The notes below the pieces were generated by a model. The model had not been told where the DNA came from and ran no database searches. It was given only the letters and a program-made list of their open reading frames with translations. A DNA stretch of 27,741 bases from JBBIJR01 sp037445875 (lineage in GTDB: Bacteria; CLD3; SB21), in assembly GCA_037445875.1 (NCBI GenBank), contig JBBIJR010000049.1, positions 1 through 27,741 of the forward strand. The letters are read 5' to 3'. Positions 7,188 through 14,606 of the stretch are shown here, piece by piece; position 1 is the stretch's first letter, and each line of letters opens with the position of its first letter. The position numbers and the translations under genes are program-made.

Positions 7188-8675
7188 ATGAAAAGCATCA
7201 TTCAGATCGTGCAGGAAAAACCGTGGGTCGGCTGGCTGCTCTTCGTACTCACCGTTGTCGTGGTCTTTTTCATCGGCCTGCTGGCCAGCACCATCGTCGA
7301 ACGGCGGGGCGAGGAAAGGGCGATGTTCCGCCTCCTCAAGCCGATCGCCGATTGGGAACCGCGCAACGAGGTGTGGGGGGAGAATTTCCCGCGCGAATAC
7401 CAGACCTATCTGGCCACCAGCGACACGGTGTTCCGCAGCAAATACAACGGCTCTGCGACGGTCGACATGCTCGAGCAGTACCCGAGCCTGGTCGTGCTCT
7501 GGGCGGGGTATGCCTTCTCGCGCGATTTCAACCAGGCGCGCGGGCATTACTATGCGGTGAAGGACGTTCGGTTCACCCTGCGGACCGGCGTGCCGCAGCC
7601 GGCCACGTGCTGGACCTGCAAGAGCACGGACGTGCCGCGGGTGATGAACGAAAAAGGCGTGGCGGAATTCTACAAAGGCAAGTGGGCCGACCTCGGATCC
7701 GAGATCGTCAACCCCATCGGCTGCCAGGACTGCCACGACAACAAGACCATGAACCTGCGCATCACACGGCCGGCGCTGATCGAGGCGTACGAGCGCCAGG
7801 GCAAGAAGGTCCAGGACGCCACGCTGCAGGAAATGCGCAGCCTCGTCTGTGCGCAGTGCCACGTCGAGTATTATTTCAAGGGTAAGGAGGAGAAGTACCT
7901 GACGTTTCCGTGGGACGACGGAATGACGGTTGACGGCATGGAGGAATACTACGACAACGTCGAGCACGTGGATTTCGTCCATGCCCTCAGCAGGACGCCG
8001 ATTCTGAAGGCGCAGCATCCGGATTTCGAGCTCTACCGCACCGGCATACACGCCGAACGCGGCGTGTCGTGCGCCGACTGCCATATGCCCTACCGCAGCG
8101 AAGGCGGGGTAAAGTTCACCGACCATCACATCCGGAGCCCGCTGAACAATCTGGCCAATGCTTGCCAGGTGTGCCACCGCGAGGAACAGGGCACGCTGGT
8201 GAAGAACGTGTACGACCGGCAGGACAAGATCGTGGATGTGCGCGGGCGGGTGGAGGAAGCGCTGGTCAAGGCGCACGTCGAGGCCAAAGCGGCCTGGGAT
8301 GCCGGCGCCGCAGAGGACGAGATGAAACCGATCCTGCGGCTGATACGTCATGCCCAGTGGCGGTGGGATTACGTTGCCGCAAGCCACGGCGGATCGTTCC
8401 ATGCCCCTCTCGAGTGCGCGCGCATTCTCGGGACGGCAATGGAAAAGGTGCAGGAAGCGCGGCTGCTGCTGTCGCAGGTGCTCACCCGCCGCGGCGTGAA
8501 ATGGCCCGTAGCCATGCCGGACCTCTCGACCAGGGAAAAAGCCCAGGCGTTCATCGGGCTGGACATGAACAAAGCGCGCGAGGAGAAGCGGAAGTTCATC
8601 GATACCGTGATCCCTGAGTGGGACCGGGCGGCGAAGGAGCGGGAGGGGAAGATGGGGGATGCGTATGTCAGGTGA
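7188..8675 (+). CDS. nrfA: Ammonia-forming cytochrome c nitrite reductase catalytic subunit
   Basis: The 495-residue product is read from ATG 7188, preceded by CAGGAG at 5 bases; the frame extends 15 codons upstream into nrfH but those lack support. An N-terminal hydrophobic segment (about 14-34) is an anchor or uncleaved signal. The active-site heme motif CWTCK is at 141-145, the lysine-ligated site that marks NrfA. Four CxxCH sites follow at 179, 221, 295 and 326. HVEYYF after the third heme contains the conserved catalytic tyrosine region. The enzyme reduces nitrite to ammonium with six electrons in the periplasm (dissimilatory nitrate reduction to ammonium). The last 60 codons are duplicated downstream at 9301-9480, beyond a toxin-antitoxin pair. 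Confidence 0.96.
   Translation: MKSIIQIVQEKPWVGWLLFVLTVVVVFFIGLLASTIVERRGEERAMFRLLKPIADWEPRNEVWGENFPREYQTYLATSDTVFRSKYNGSATVDMLEQYPSLVVLWAGYAFSRDFNQARGHYYAVKDVRFTLRTGVPQPATCWTCKSTDVPRVMNEKGVAEFYKGKWADLGSEIVNPIGCQDCHDNKTMNLRITRPALIEAYERQGKKVQDATLQEMRSLVCAQCHVEYYFKGKEEKYLTFPWDDGMTVDGMEEYYDNVEHVDFVHALSRTPILKAQHPDFELYRTGIHAERGVSCADCHMPYRSEGGVKFTDHHIRSPLNNLANACQVCHREEQGTLVKNVYDRQDKIVDVRGRVEEALVKAHVEAKAAWDAGAAEDEMKPILRLIRHAQWRWDYVAASHGGSFHAPLECARILGTAMEKVQEARLLLSQVLTRRGVKWPVAMPDLSTREKAQAFIGLDMNKAREEKRKFIDTVIPEWDRAAKEREGKMGDAYVR
8493..8675 (+). repeat. Direct repeat copy 1: 3' end of nrfA
   Basis: This is the intact nrfA C-terminal coding end. It aligns without gaps to 9301-9480 at a constant offset of 808 bases, including a run of 50 identical bases (8553-8602 and 9361-9410). 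Confidence 0.9.
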
Positions 8676-8709
8676 TCGACCATAACTCAAGAGGAAGGAA
8701 CTGCGATTA

Positions 8710-9006
8710 TTGAAATATCTCATCCGGATGGCCGAAGAGACAGAGGAGCATTTACTCAGCCTTTCGAGCCGCCAGCGACGATTTGCGCTCGATGGCGATG
8801 AAAAACATCTGACCCATGAGGCCGGCATCACTACTCGAAATCGGAAACTCATGCGTCCAAATCCACTGGCGTCCTGGGAACTTCGAATACGGAATCTGCG
8901 AATCTATTATGATGTAGATGATGAGAACCGGATTGTTTATATTCTGGCGGTTGGAACAAAGGTCGGTAACGAGGTACGCATTGGAAAAGAGGTAATCAGC
9001 TTATGA
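8710..9006 (+). CDS. RelE/ParE-family toxin
   Basis: A 98-residue basic protein starting at TTG 8710, about 10 bases after GAGGAAGGAA. The C-terminal half carries the RelE/ParE signature: the WELRIRNLRIYYDVDDENRI strand pair, then VYILAVG and a GNEVRIGKEV tail. Such toxins cleave mRNA at the ribosome (RelE) or poison gyrase (ParE); which applies here cannot be told. It overlaps the antitoxin gene by 4 bases (ATGA), so the two are translationally coupled. The toxin comes first, the less common order for the RelE/Phd pairing but known from HigBA-like modules. The whole pair lies between two copies of the nrfA 3' end. Confidence 0.82.
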   Translation: MKYLIRMAEETEEHLLSLSSRQRRFALDGDEKHLTHEAGITTRNRKLMRPNPLASWELRIRNLRIYYDVDDENRIVYILAVGTKVGNEVRIGKEVISL

Positions 9007-9281
9007 AAACATTGGAACTTGATAAAGCCAGGAAACCCCTCGCGGAATATGCCAGAAGAGTCAAACGAGAGCCGGTTATTGTGACCGTAGACGGCAAACC
9101 GCTGGCTGCATTGATCGGATTGGGCGGTGCCGATATGGAGACCGTCTCGTTGAGCAACCGCCCGAGATTTCTGGATTTGATCGAGCGGTCGAGAGCAAGC
9201 ATCAAGACCCGGGGCGGAATATCTGTCGAAGAAATGCGTCACCGGCTGAAGAAAACGAAGAGGACGGGGCGGTTGAAATAA
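9003..9281 (+). CDS. Phd/YefM-type antitoxin
   Basis: A 92-residue protein. Residues 1-40 fit the Phd/YefM DNA-binding fold: LDKARKPLAEYARRVKREPVIVTVDGKPLAALIG, with the PVIVT-DGKP-AAL core. The C-terminal part (RFLDLIERSRASIKTRGGISVEEM) is the kind of helical tail that wraps the cognate toxin. The start ATG overlaps the toxin's stop. Proteins of this type neutralise the partner toxin and usually repress their own operon together with it. The stop is followed within 20 bases by the duplicated nrfA fragment. Confidence 0.82.
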   Translation: MKTLELDKARKPLAEYARRVKREPVIVTVDGKPLAALIGLGGADMETVSLSNRPRFLDLIERSRASIKTRGGISVEEMRHRLKKTKRTGRLK

Positions 9282-9300
9282 AGCGGTCTGCAATACTTAT

Positions 9301-9480
9301 GGGGTCCGCTTTGATGTATGGCAGCCTCTTCTCCCGACCAAGAAAAAAGCCCGGGGGTTTATCGGGCTGGACATGAACAAAGCGCGCGAGGAGAAGCGGA
9401 AGTTCATCGAGGCGGTAATCCCCGAGTGGGACCGGGCGGCGAAGTAGCGGGAGGGGAAGATGGCGGACGCGGTGAAATAA
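9301..9480 (+). pseudogene. nrfA 3'-end fragment (direct repeat copy 2)
   Basis: Read in frame, this gives GVRFDVWQPLLPTKKKARGF followed by IGLDMNKAREEKRKFIEAVI and PEWDRAAK, then a TAG stop at 9445-9447, then REGKMADAVK and TAA. It is colinear with the last 60 residues of NrfA. The 5' third is clearly diverged, while the middle has 50 identical bases. One glutamate codon has become the internal stop. No start codon or upstream nrfA sequence is present, so it cannot make a cytochrome. It is the remnant of a related nrfA copy or the product of a rearrangement that placed the toxin-antitoxin pair between two nrfA ends. Confidence 0.85.
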
Positions 9481-9541
9481 CAGTGCCAGACGTTCAAGAG
9501 AGTTTCATGTCTTTCATTTGTCGGAGGCAAAGTGTAAACTC

Positions 9542-9810
9542 ATGCCAGAGTTGAGTCGATTTTTCGGAATAATTATTCGGATGTATATGGAGGCAGGACT
9601 GCAACACCATGTTCCACACTTTCATGCTTACTACCAGAGCGAAGTTGCCATTCTTGGCATCAGTCCCGTTGAACTGATATCCGGGTCGCTTCCGCGACGG
9701 CAGCAGCGCCTCGTGGAAGCATGGGCAGAACTTCACCAGGAGAACTGATCAAAGACTGGCATTTGCTCCAGGCTGGAAAATTGCCGAAACCGATCGAACC
9801 GTTGAAGTAA
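9542..9810 (+). pseudogene. DUF4160 family gene with a C-terminal frameshift
   Basis: The frame from ATG 9542 (GGAGG about 14 bases upstream) gives MPELSRFFGIIIRMY, the PHFHAYY signature of DUF4160, and VELISGSLPRRQQRLVEAWAELHQEN, then a stop at 9746-9748. The DNA after it, in the minus-one frame, continues as GELIKDWHLLQAGKLPKPIEP to a TAA at 9808-9810, which is the expected C-terminus of the family. A single lost G in CCAGGAGAACTG would explain the break. It is either a true frameshift or an assembly error. The repaired stop lies one base before the ATG of the DUF2442 gene, so the two form a tight pair, as often seen in genomes. The truncated 68-residue form may still be made. Function is unknown; a toxin-antitoxin role has only been inferred from such pairing. 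Confidence 0.78.
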
Positions 9811-9811
9811 C

Positions 9812-10102
9812 ATGGACCATCCTATCTACCGTATCGACAACGTCGAGGTATTGACGGATTACCGTCTTCGCGTCCGCTTTGATGACGGCGCGGAGAAGAC
9901 GATCGATCTGTGGCCGGTTTTGCATGGTGAGATGTACGGAGCCCTCGTGGACCGGAAACTGTTCGCTCATGTGCGGGTCGATCACGAGACCGGCACCGTC
10001 CAGTGGCCAAACGGGGCCGATTTTGATCCTGCTGTTCTGTACCACTGGGAGGAGAATCTGGACGAACTGGTCAAGCGAGCAAAGGAGTGGGAAACAGGGT
10101 AG
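9812..10102 (+). CDS. DUF2442 family protein
   Basis: A 96-residue protein matching the DUF2442 pattern: a VEVLTDYRLRVRFDDGAEKTIDLWPVL start, a GEMYGALVDRKLFAHVRVDHETGTVQWPNGADFDP core and the ending LYHWEENLD. The family is small, soluble, and found next to DUF4160 genes, as here, where its ATG comes one base after the repaired DUF4160 stop. The pair is usually discussed as a possible toxin-antitoxin or regulatory unit, but the activity is not established. An intact frame beside a broken partner would suit an antitoxin kept after loss of its toxin; that is inference. Confidence 0.85.
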   Translation: MDHPIYRIDNVEVLTDYRLRVRFDDGAEKTIDLWPVLHGEMYGALVDRKLFAHVRVDHETGTVQWPNGADFDPAVLYHWEENLDELVKRAKEWETG

Positions 10103-10136
10103 GTCTGTTGTGGTCTGGTACGCTGGAGGTCCATCG

Positions 10137-10364
10137 ATGACCAGACCAATCCGTCTTTGTGATGTCTTCGCACTCAGCCGGGATCTTCCCAAGCTTGGGC
10201 TCTACCGCGGTCAGGTGGGCACCGTGGTTGAGAAGTTAACCGCCCGGAGGTATGAAGTGGAATTTTTCGATAACAAGGGAGCCGCCTACGCCATGGCCTC
10301 GCTCGCAGCCAGGGACCTCATTATTCTTCATTATCATCCATTGGACGAAGAAGCGGTGGCGTAG
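10137..10364 (+). CDS. DUF4926 family protein
   Basis: A 75-residue protein from ATG 10137, with GGAGG 7 bases upstream deciding the start; the frame extends far upstream through the DUF2442 gene but only as a shadow. The sequence is the DUF4926 type: LCDVFALSRDLPKLGLYRGQVGTVVE, then YEVEFFDNKGAAYAMASL. This reads as a small SH3-like beta barrel. The family occurs among toxin-antitoxin and nuclease-linked small genes in accessory regions; no function is established. It lies 34 bases after the DUF2442 stop and is probably co-transcribed. Confidence 0.82.
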   Translation: MTRPIRLCDVFALSRDLPKLGLYRGQVGTVVEKLTARRYEVEFFDNKGAAYAMASLAARDLIILHYHPLDEEAVA

Positions 10365-10373
10365 AGCACGAGT

Positions 10374-10511
10374 ATGCGAACGCTCAAGTACGAGGATATG
10401 AACACTTTCGTGATACTCAAAGGGCATCTGCAAGAACCGACCAGGCAACCGCGGGAATTTGACGGCTACCATAGGTTCGTGGAACAAGTGAACATCAAAG
10501 AATGGCCGTAA
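10374..10511 (+). CDS. Short unrecognised ORF in the island
   Basis: A 45-residue frame starting with MRTLKYEDMN and ending in NIKEWP at a TAA. There is no clear ribosome site and no family I recognise. It starts 10 bases after the DUF4926 stop and its end overlaps the start of the next fragment, so it could be a small operon member or a gene remnant. Confidence 0.3.
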   Translation: MRTLKYEDMNTFVILKGHLQEPTRQPREFDGYHRFVEQVNIKEWP

Positions 10512-10699
10512 AACCGCACTCCGACCTCTTGCCACCTGGGAACCCCGGTGCATTGTTGTGGCGTTACATGAATCTGCCGAAGTTCATATGGTTACTGGAG
10601 AAGAGGGCACTTTACTTTGCGCGAATTGACCAACTTACTGAGGCTGATCCGTTTGAAGGCTATTACACGAAAAAGAATCTTGAGTACACGCCGATCTAA
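10502..10699 (+). pseudogene. Truncated N-terminus of a DUF2971-like protein
   Basis: The frame gives 65 residues containing LLWRYMNLPKFIWLLEKRAL, YFARIDQLTEADPFEGYYTK and a stop after NLEYTPI. This is the recognisable start of DUF2971-like proteins (LWRYM, then LEKRALYFAR and DPFEG), which are normally 230-300 residues long, so about three quarters is missing. It marks the right edge of the accessory island: 92 bases on, the porin gene begins. The family call is by pattern and moderately sure; the truncation is clear. Confidence 0.55.
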
Positions 10700-10791
10700 A
10701 ATGACACTTCAATATGCCGAGCCAATGCCGCGCGCTTCTTTTTTGCGCACCAACTATTTTGAAGAACAATACCTTGCCCGGAGCACTCCCC

Positions 10792-12054
10792 ATGAAACAC
10801 CTCACTCTCCTCCTCGCCGCGCTCTTCTTCGCGCCGGCCGTTGTTGCACAGGACGAAGAAGAACCCGAAAAAGCAACGTTCAACGCGCAGATTCGGGCGC
10901 GGGCAGAGACGGATGAACGCGATTTCAATTCGGACACGGATTACAATTCGTACGTCCTCCTGCGCACACGGTTTTCGGCGACGTTCCGGCCGAAAAAGAA
11001 GTACGAAGCGCTGATCCAGGTGCAGGACTCTCGTGTCTACGGCAAGGAACCGACGACGCTCAGCGACACAAGAAACCTCGACCTCCATCAGGCGTACGTG
11101 CTCGTCCGCGGATTTCTATGGAAGAACCTCGATCTGAAATTCGGCCGCATGGAAGTCAACTATGGAGAACAACGGCTCATCGGCGCGGTCGACTGGAGCA
11201 ACGTCGGACGGTCGTTCGACGGTGACATTCTTACTTGGCGCATTACGGAGAAGTTCAAAATGGACATCCTGAGCTTCTACCTCGAAGAAGCCAGCACACC
11301 TCCGACGGCCGCCAGTACCACCGTCCAGCCCGGAGATAAACACGATAGGGTGTTGGGGGGTGTGTACATGAACTGGAACCGCTCTGATTGGTTGAACGCA
11401 GACATTTATTTATTGGGCGAGTTCGACGGTACTAATGTCACCGGCACGAGCAAGGACACTCTGGCGCGCGGAACGGTCGGGACGTTTGTGCGCGGCTCGA
11501 TCGACGACCGGTGGTCGTACAAAGCCGAATTCGCGTATCAGGGCGGCAAAACGGGGTCGCTGGATTTATCGGCGTTCATGTTGACGGGTTCCGTGACGTA
11601 CGCGATGCCTGACGCAGGATGGAAACCGGCGTTTACGCTCGGCTATGACTATCTATCTGGTGACAACGATGCGTCGGACGACAAGATCAACGTGTTCAAT
11701 ACGCTGTACGCGACGAACCACAAGTTCTACGGGTACATGGACTATTTCACGGACATACCCGTGCACACGAACGGGCTCGGATTACAGGACTTGATGGTGA
11801 AAGTACGTGTGAAGCCTGCGAAGAAGCTGACGCTTGGCATGGACGTGCACCATTTCATGTCCGCAGAAAAAAGCGGCGGGGAGAGCGTGTTCGGACAGGA
11901 AGTCGATCTAATCGGCGGGTGGCGGTTTGGGAAGCATTTCTCCTGGGAGGCGGGTTTGTCGGTATTCGTTCCGGGCAAGCTCATGCAGGACCGTTTCGGC
12001 GGCAACAACGATCCGGGAGTCTGGTCTCATTCGACGTTCGTATTCTCGTTTTGA
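10792..12054 (+). CDS. Alginate-export-type outer-membrane porin
   Basis: A 420-residue product from ATG 10792 (GGAGC upstream), with signal peptide MKHLTLLLAALFFAPAVVAQ; the frame runs further upstream without support. The mature part is rich in alternating aromatic and polar strands. It matches the alginate export (AlgE-like) domain: AQIRARAETDERDF, LLRTRFSATFRPKKKYEALIQ, LDLKFGRMEVNYGEQRLIG, then WSNVGRSFDGD. It ends with a beta-barrel assembly signal, a C-terminal phenylalanine (STFVFSF). The family forms 16- or 18-stranded barrels for anionic solutes. Similar porins often sit near respiratory nitrite/nitrate genes, so it may originally have adjoined nrfHA; the intervening island would then be an insertion. 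The substrate is unknown. Confidence 0.88.
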   Translation: MKHLTLLLAALFFAPAVVAQDEEEPEKATFNAQIRARAETDERDFNSDTDYNSYVLLRTRFSATFRPKKKYEALIQVQDSRVYGKEPTTLSDTRNLDLHQAYVLVRGFLWKNLDLKFGRMEVNYGEQRLIGAVDWSNVGRSFDGDILTWRITEKFKMDILSFYLEEASTPPTAASTTVQPGDKHDRVLGGVYMNWNRSDWLNADIYLLGEFDGTNVTGTSKDTLARGTVGTFVRGSIDDRWSYKAEFAYQGGKTGSLDLSAFMLTGSVTYAMPDAGWKPAFTLGYDYLSGDNDASDDKINVFNTLYATNHKFYGYMDYFTDIPVHTNGLGLQDLMVKVRVKPAKKLTLGMDVHHFMSAEKSGGESVFGQEVDLIGGWRFGKHFSWEAGLSVFVPGKLMQDRFGGNNDPGVWSHSTFVFSF

Positions 12055-12097
12055 CGGAGTTCGTTCACCTCGATGAGCTCACCACAAGTCCGGGAGA

Positions 12098-12362
12098 ATG
12101 CAACGTCTACGACGTTGGTCGTTTTCCTTCTGATTCGATTGTACATGCATGTAACGCCTGAGGGCGTTGGTCGCCTACCTCTCGTCCCAACTCCTGACGG
12201 CGCTGGGTCGTGGTATCGATGATTGAAGATTCAAATGGCGCTCACCTCGATACGGCCCTTCGGGCCACTCGGTGAGCGGCGAGGTGGATATGCAACGCCA
12301 CCGGCGTTGGTCGTCTGCTTCTATCCGGTTACTGGAAACATGCAACGCCTGAGGCGTTGAGT
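12098..12362. repeat. Cluster of short palindromic (REP-like) repeats
   Basis: Four good copies of a hairpin unit fill the gap after the porin gene: CAACGTC-TAC-GACGTTG (12101-12117), AACGCC-TGA-GGCGTT (12153-12167), CAACGCC-ACC-GGCGTTG (12293-12309) and CAACGCC-TGA-GGCGTTG (12343-12359). A degenerate fifth lies at about 12188-12210. Each has ATG or ATGC just before the stem, and most have GTCG after it. Loops are always 3 bases. Spacing is irregular (about 50, 140 and 50 bases). These look like mobile, transposase-dependent REP elements or mRNA-stabilising hairpins. Confidence 0.8.
12240..12277. repeat. Two-tier palindrome inside the repeat cluster
   Basis: An outer stem GCTCACC (12240-12246) with GGTGAGC (12271-12277) encloses an inner stem GGCCC-TTC-GGGCC (12254-12266). 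CTCGATACG flanks the inner stem, a layout familiar from intergenic palindromes in other GC-rich bacteria. It is a different element from the CAACGCC hairpins around it. Confidence 0.65.
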
Positions 12363-12374
12363 GGTGGGGACTAT

Positions 12375-13841
12375 TCATTCATTGTTGTCAGGATGATTGA
12401 TTCCGATGACCATTCGGCTCTTGGGCATCTGGCTCTTGAGGCCGTCCCGTGTCAGGACGCCGCAGCCGCGAACGCGGCCGTGCGCCAGCACAACGACACC
12501 GCCGCGTTCCACCTCAAAGGGGCGGCGGATCGTGCCCGCCGATACAAACGTCTCGATTTCCTTTGAATCGCTAAGTTCGATGCGGCCTTTGGTGATGCGA
12601 CCGGCAAACGACTGCGCCGCATTCGTCGAGAGTTTCCACTCCCCGGCACGCCTCGACCGCGCCAATCGCATGCCGATGCGATGGGTGAAAATGCGGTTGA
12701 GGAAGCCCTCCCTGTCCAGCCAGTCGCGGGAAGTCAGAAAAATCTCCTCGTCTTTGATCATGAACAGAAATTCCCTCCAGCCTTCTGGGTCCATCCCAAA
12801 CGATTTCCCGAAATACCCGCCCATCGCACGAATATCGGGGTGCGACGCGTCGATCAGGCGGAAGTGAGCGTGCTTGTTGGGAAAGGGTTCCTTGCCCTCG
12901 GGAGTTGAAACCGCGTCCTTCTTACTCAGGCGGGCGATAAAAAACCCTTCGGGGTTCACGTCGCTCGGGAAAATGCGGCGTGCGTTGGCGAGGCCCGGAT
13001 GAAGCGGCCTGCCGGACCAGGAACTCAGCCCCGGCACTGTCGGCACCGAGGGATGAAGCTCGAACGGCTCGATCTCGATCGGGTAGCGGCCCAGGATTCG
13101 ATCGATCAGCACTTCGTTCTCCTCCGGGGTGACGGTGCACGTGGAATAGACGATCACGCCGCCCACCCTGGCCGCCTTGATCGCGCTGACGAGAAGTTGT
13201 TCCTGTACGAACGCGAACCGGTCGAGGTGCCGGAGATTCTCCATGGCTTCCGGCGCCTTGTGGACGACGCCGATCGCCGAGCAAGGTGCATCGACGAGAA
13301 TGCGGTCGAAAGTCTCCGGGATCAGATTGCCCAGTCGCTCCCCGCCCATGTTGACCATCGCGGCGTTCCACACACCCATTCGGTCGAGGTTGTGGGACAA
13401 GGTCTTGATGCGCCTGCCGTCCCATTCGTTTGCCACGAGCCGTCCGCAGTTCTTCATCAGAAGACCGAGTTGCGTTGTCTTCGATCCGGGGGCCGCGGCG
13501 ATATCGAGGATCGTCTCGTCCTCACCAGGGCCAAGCACGAGCGGAGGCAGCATCGATGCGGCACTCTGAATGTAAAAGTGCCCCAGAAAATGCAGCAGCG
13601 TCTTGCTGATCGGTGTCGGCTCCTCCTCCACGATGAACGCATGTTCGACGGTATCCAGAGGCCGGAAACGGTAGCCGGACCGTTCGAGGTCCGTGATCAG
13701 GTGCTGTGGGTCGGTCTTGAGGGTATTGACACGCAGGGTGGTCTTTCGATCGGACGGCAGGCCTTCAAGGAAGCGCCGGGCTTCATCCCCAAGAACTCCC
13801 GTCAGGTATTCAACGAAACCGGAAGGCAGATCCATGGTCAT
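12375..13841 (-). CDS. RsmF/RsmB-type rRNA (cytosine-C5) methyltransferase
   Basis: A 488-residue NOL1/NOP2/Sun-family enzyme that methylates cytosine C5 in rRNA or tRNA using SAM. The SAM motif DIAAAPGSKTTQLG lies near residue 115. Both family cysteines are present: DAPCS (Cys about 187) and STCTVTPEENE (Cys about 235, the nucleophile). The C-terminal 130 residues (AGRITKGRIELSD, then RRPFEVERGGVVVLAHGRVRGCGVL) form the PUA-like RNA-binding module seen in RsmF and archaeal relatives. I chose ATG 13841; an in-frame TTG at 13856 and ATG at 13835 are also possible, and none has a clear ribosome site. It follows the acetyltransferase gene by about 30 bases on the same strand. The exact target base is not deducible. 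Confidence 0.9.
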   Translation of the reverse strand: MTMDLPSGFVEYLTGVLGDEARRFLEGLPSDRKTTLRVNTLKTDPQHLITDLERSGYRFRPLDTVEHAFIVEEEPTPISKTLLHFLGHFYIQSAASMLPPLVLGPGEDETILDIAAAPGSKTTQLGLLMKNCGRLVANEWDGRRIKTLSHNLDRMGVWNAAMVNMGGERLGNLIPETFDRILVDAPCSAIGVVHKAPEAMENLRHLDRFAFVQEQLLVSAIKAARVGGVIVYSTCTVTPEENEVLIDRILGRYPIEIEPFELHPSVPTVPGLSSWSGRPLHPGLANARRIFPSDVNPEGFFIARLSKKDAVSTPEGKEPFPNKHAHFRLIDASHPDIRAMGGYFGKSFGMDPEGWREFLFMIKDEEIFLTSRDWLDREGFLNRIFTHRIGMRLARSRRAGEWKLSTNAAQSFAGRITKGRIELSDSKEIETFVSAGTIRRPFEVERGGVVVLAHGRVRGCGVLTRDGLKSQMPKSRMVIGINHPDNNE

Positions 13842-13871
13842 GAACGGCGCTGGCAACGGCGGCCGGTGGTC

Positions 13872-14450
13872 TCAGTGGGATGCAAAGTACTCGGTCCTGA
13901 GCAGGCTGTACAGAAAATGATCCACGCGGCGGCTCTGGATATTGAAGTACGATCGCAGAATCCCATCGCGGCGGAACCCCGCTTTCTCGAGCAGCCGGTA
14001 GGACGCCTCATTTTCCACCGAACACTTGGCCTCGACTCGGTACATGCCCGCTTCGTAGAACAACTTGTACAGCACCAACTCGACCGCCTCGCTTCCAAAC
14101 CCCTGCCGGTGGAAAGCCGTCGCGAGGCTGTACCCGATCTCGGCGATCTGGTGTTCCCACGACCGGACACTCACGGTGACCCATCCCATGGCGGTCCGGT
14201 CCTCGATGCGCTCGACGATCCACTGGTAGCGGTCCTTTCCGTAGTTCGGCAGGTCGTTCACGAGATGCTTTTCCAGGTCGGTGCGGATCTGCTCCGCCGT
14301 CAGGGGCGCAAACGGCTGATGCGCGCGCAAAGCCTCTTCTTTGCGCCACGCGTGCAAGAGGACGCTGTCGGACGGCCGCGGATCGCGCAGCCGCACCCGG
14401 AAGGCGGGCCTTCGCAGCGGTTGAGGGAACCAGGATAAAGAACTTACCAT
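13872..14450 (-). CDS. RimJ/RimL-like GNAT N-acetyltransferase
   Basis: A 192-residue GNAT protein from ATG 14450; the frame runs 45 codons further upstream but into the divergent promoter region, where the translation looks non-coding. It opens with RVRLRDPRPSDSVLLHAW, typical of the RimJ/RimL branch, then WIVERIEDRTAMGWVTV, the acetyl-CoA site HRQGFGSEA (residues about 114-122) and NEASYRLLEKAGFRRDGILR near the end. It transfers acetyl from CoA to an N-terminal or small-molecule amine; the substrate is unknown. It is divergent from dnaJ and upstream of the rRNA methyltransferase. Confidence 0.88.
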   Translation of the reverse strand: MVSSLSWFPQPLRRPAFRVRLRDPRPSDSVLLHAWRKEEALRAHQPFAPLTAEQIRTDLEKHLVNDLPNYGKDRYQWIVERIEDRTAMGWVTVSVRSWEHQIAEIGYSLATAFHRQGFGSEAVELVLYKLFYEAGMYRVEAKCSVENEASYRLLEKAGFRRDGILRSYFNIQSRRVDHFLYSLLRTEYFASH

Positions 14451-14539
14451 GCTCCAATATACCACGCCGGGTGGGATTTTCAAAAAGTTTCTGTGGGTGA
14501 TTCGAAGGCGGAGATGCGTCTCAACCATTGGAAAATGTA

Positions 14540-14568
14540 TTGATTCACAGAAACCCGCTATATATATT
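14540..14568 (+). promoter_or_regulatory. Promoter for dnaJ
   Basis: TTGATT (14540-14545), a 17-base spacer and TATATT (14563-14568), giving a predicted start near 14575 and a leader of about 30 bases. The -10 is the same as in the 16S promoter. I found no CIRCE inverted repeat (TTAGCACTC-N9-GAGTGCTAA), so HrcA control is not indicated. Confidence 0.6.
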
Positions 14569-14606
14569 GTGCCGCTTTTAGCCAAAGGAGCGCGCTATTT
14601 CCGTTG

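Noticed and set aside
7068..8852. 594-codon open frame on the minus strand opposite nrfA
   Set aside because: It lies wholly over nrfH/nrfA, whose heme motifs are unmistakable, and its translation is Arg/His/Val-rich with no recognisable fold. It is a third-position GC shadow.
8676..10791. Insertion sequence or integrase-driven island
   Set aside because: No transposase, integrase or terminal inverted repeats were seen; the only border signal is the nrfA 3'-end direct repeat.
12098..12362. Possible CRISPR array
   Set aside because: The units are only about 17-24 bases, self-palindromic with 3-base loops, and irregularly spaced; no cas gene is present.
12999..14438. 479-codon open frame on the plus strand
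   Set aside because: It overlies both the RsmF-like and GNAT genes on the other strand and has no domain of its own.
14451..14606. CIRCE element expected before a chaperone gene
   Set aside because: No TTAGCACTC/GAGTGCTAA inverted repeat could be found; only a plain promoter is visible.
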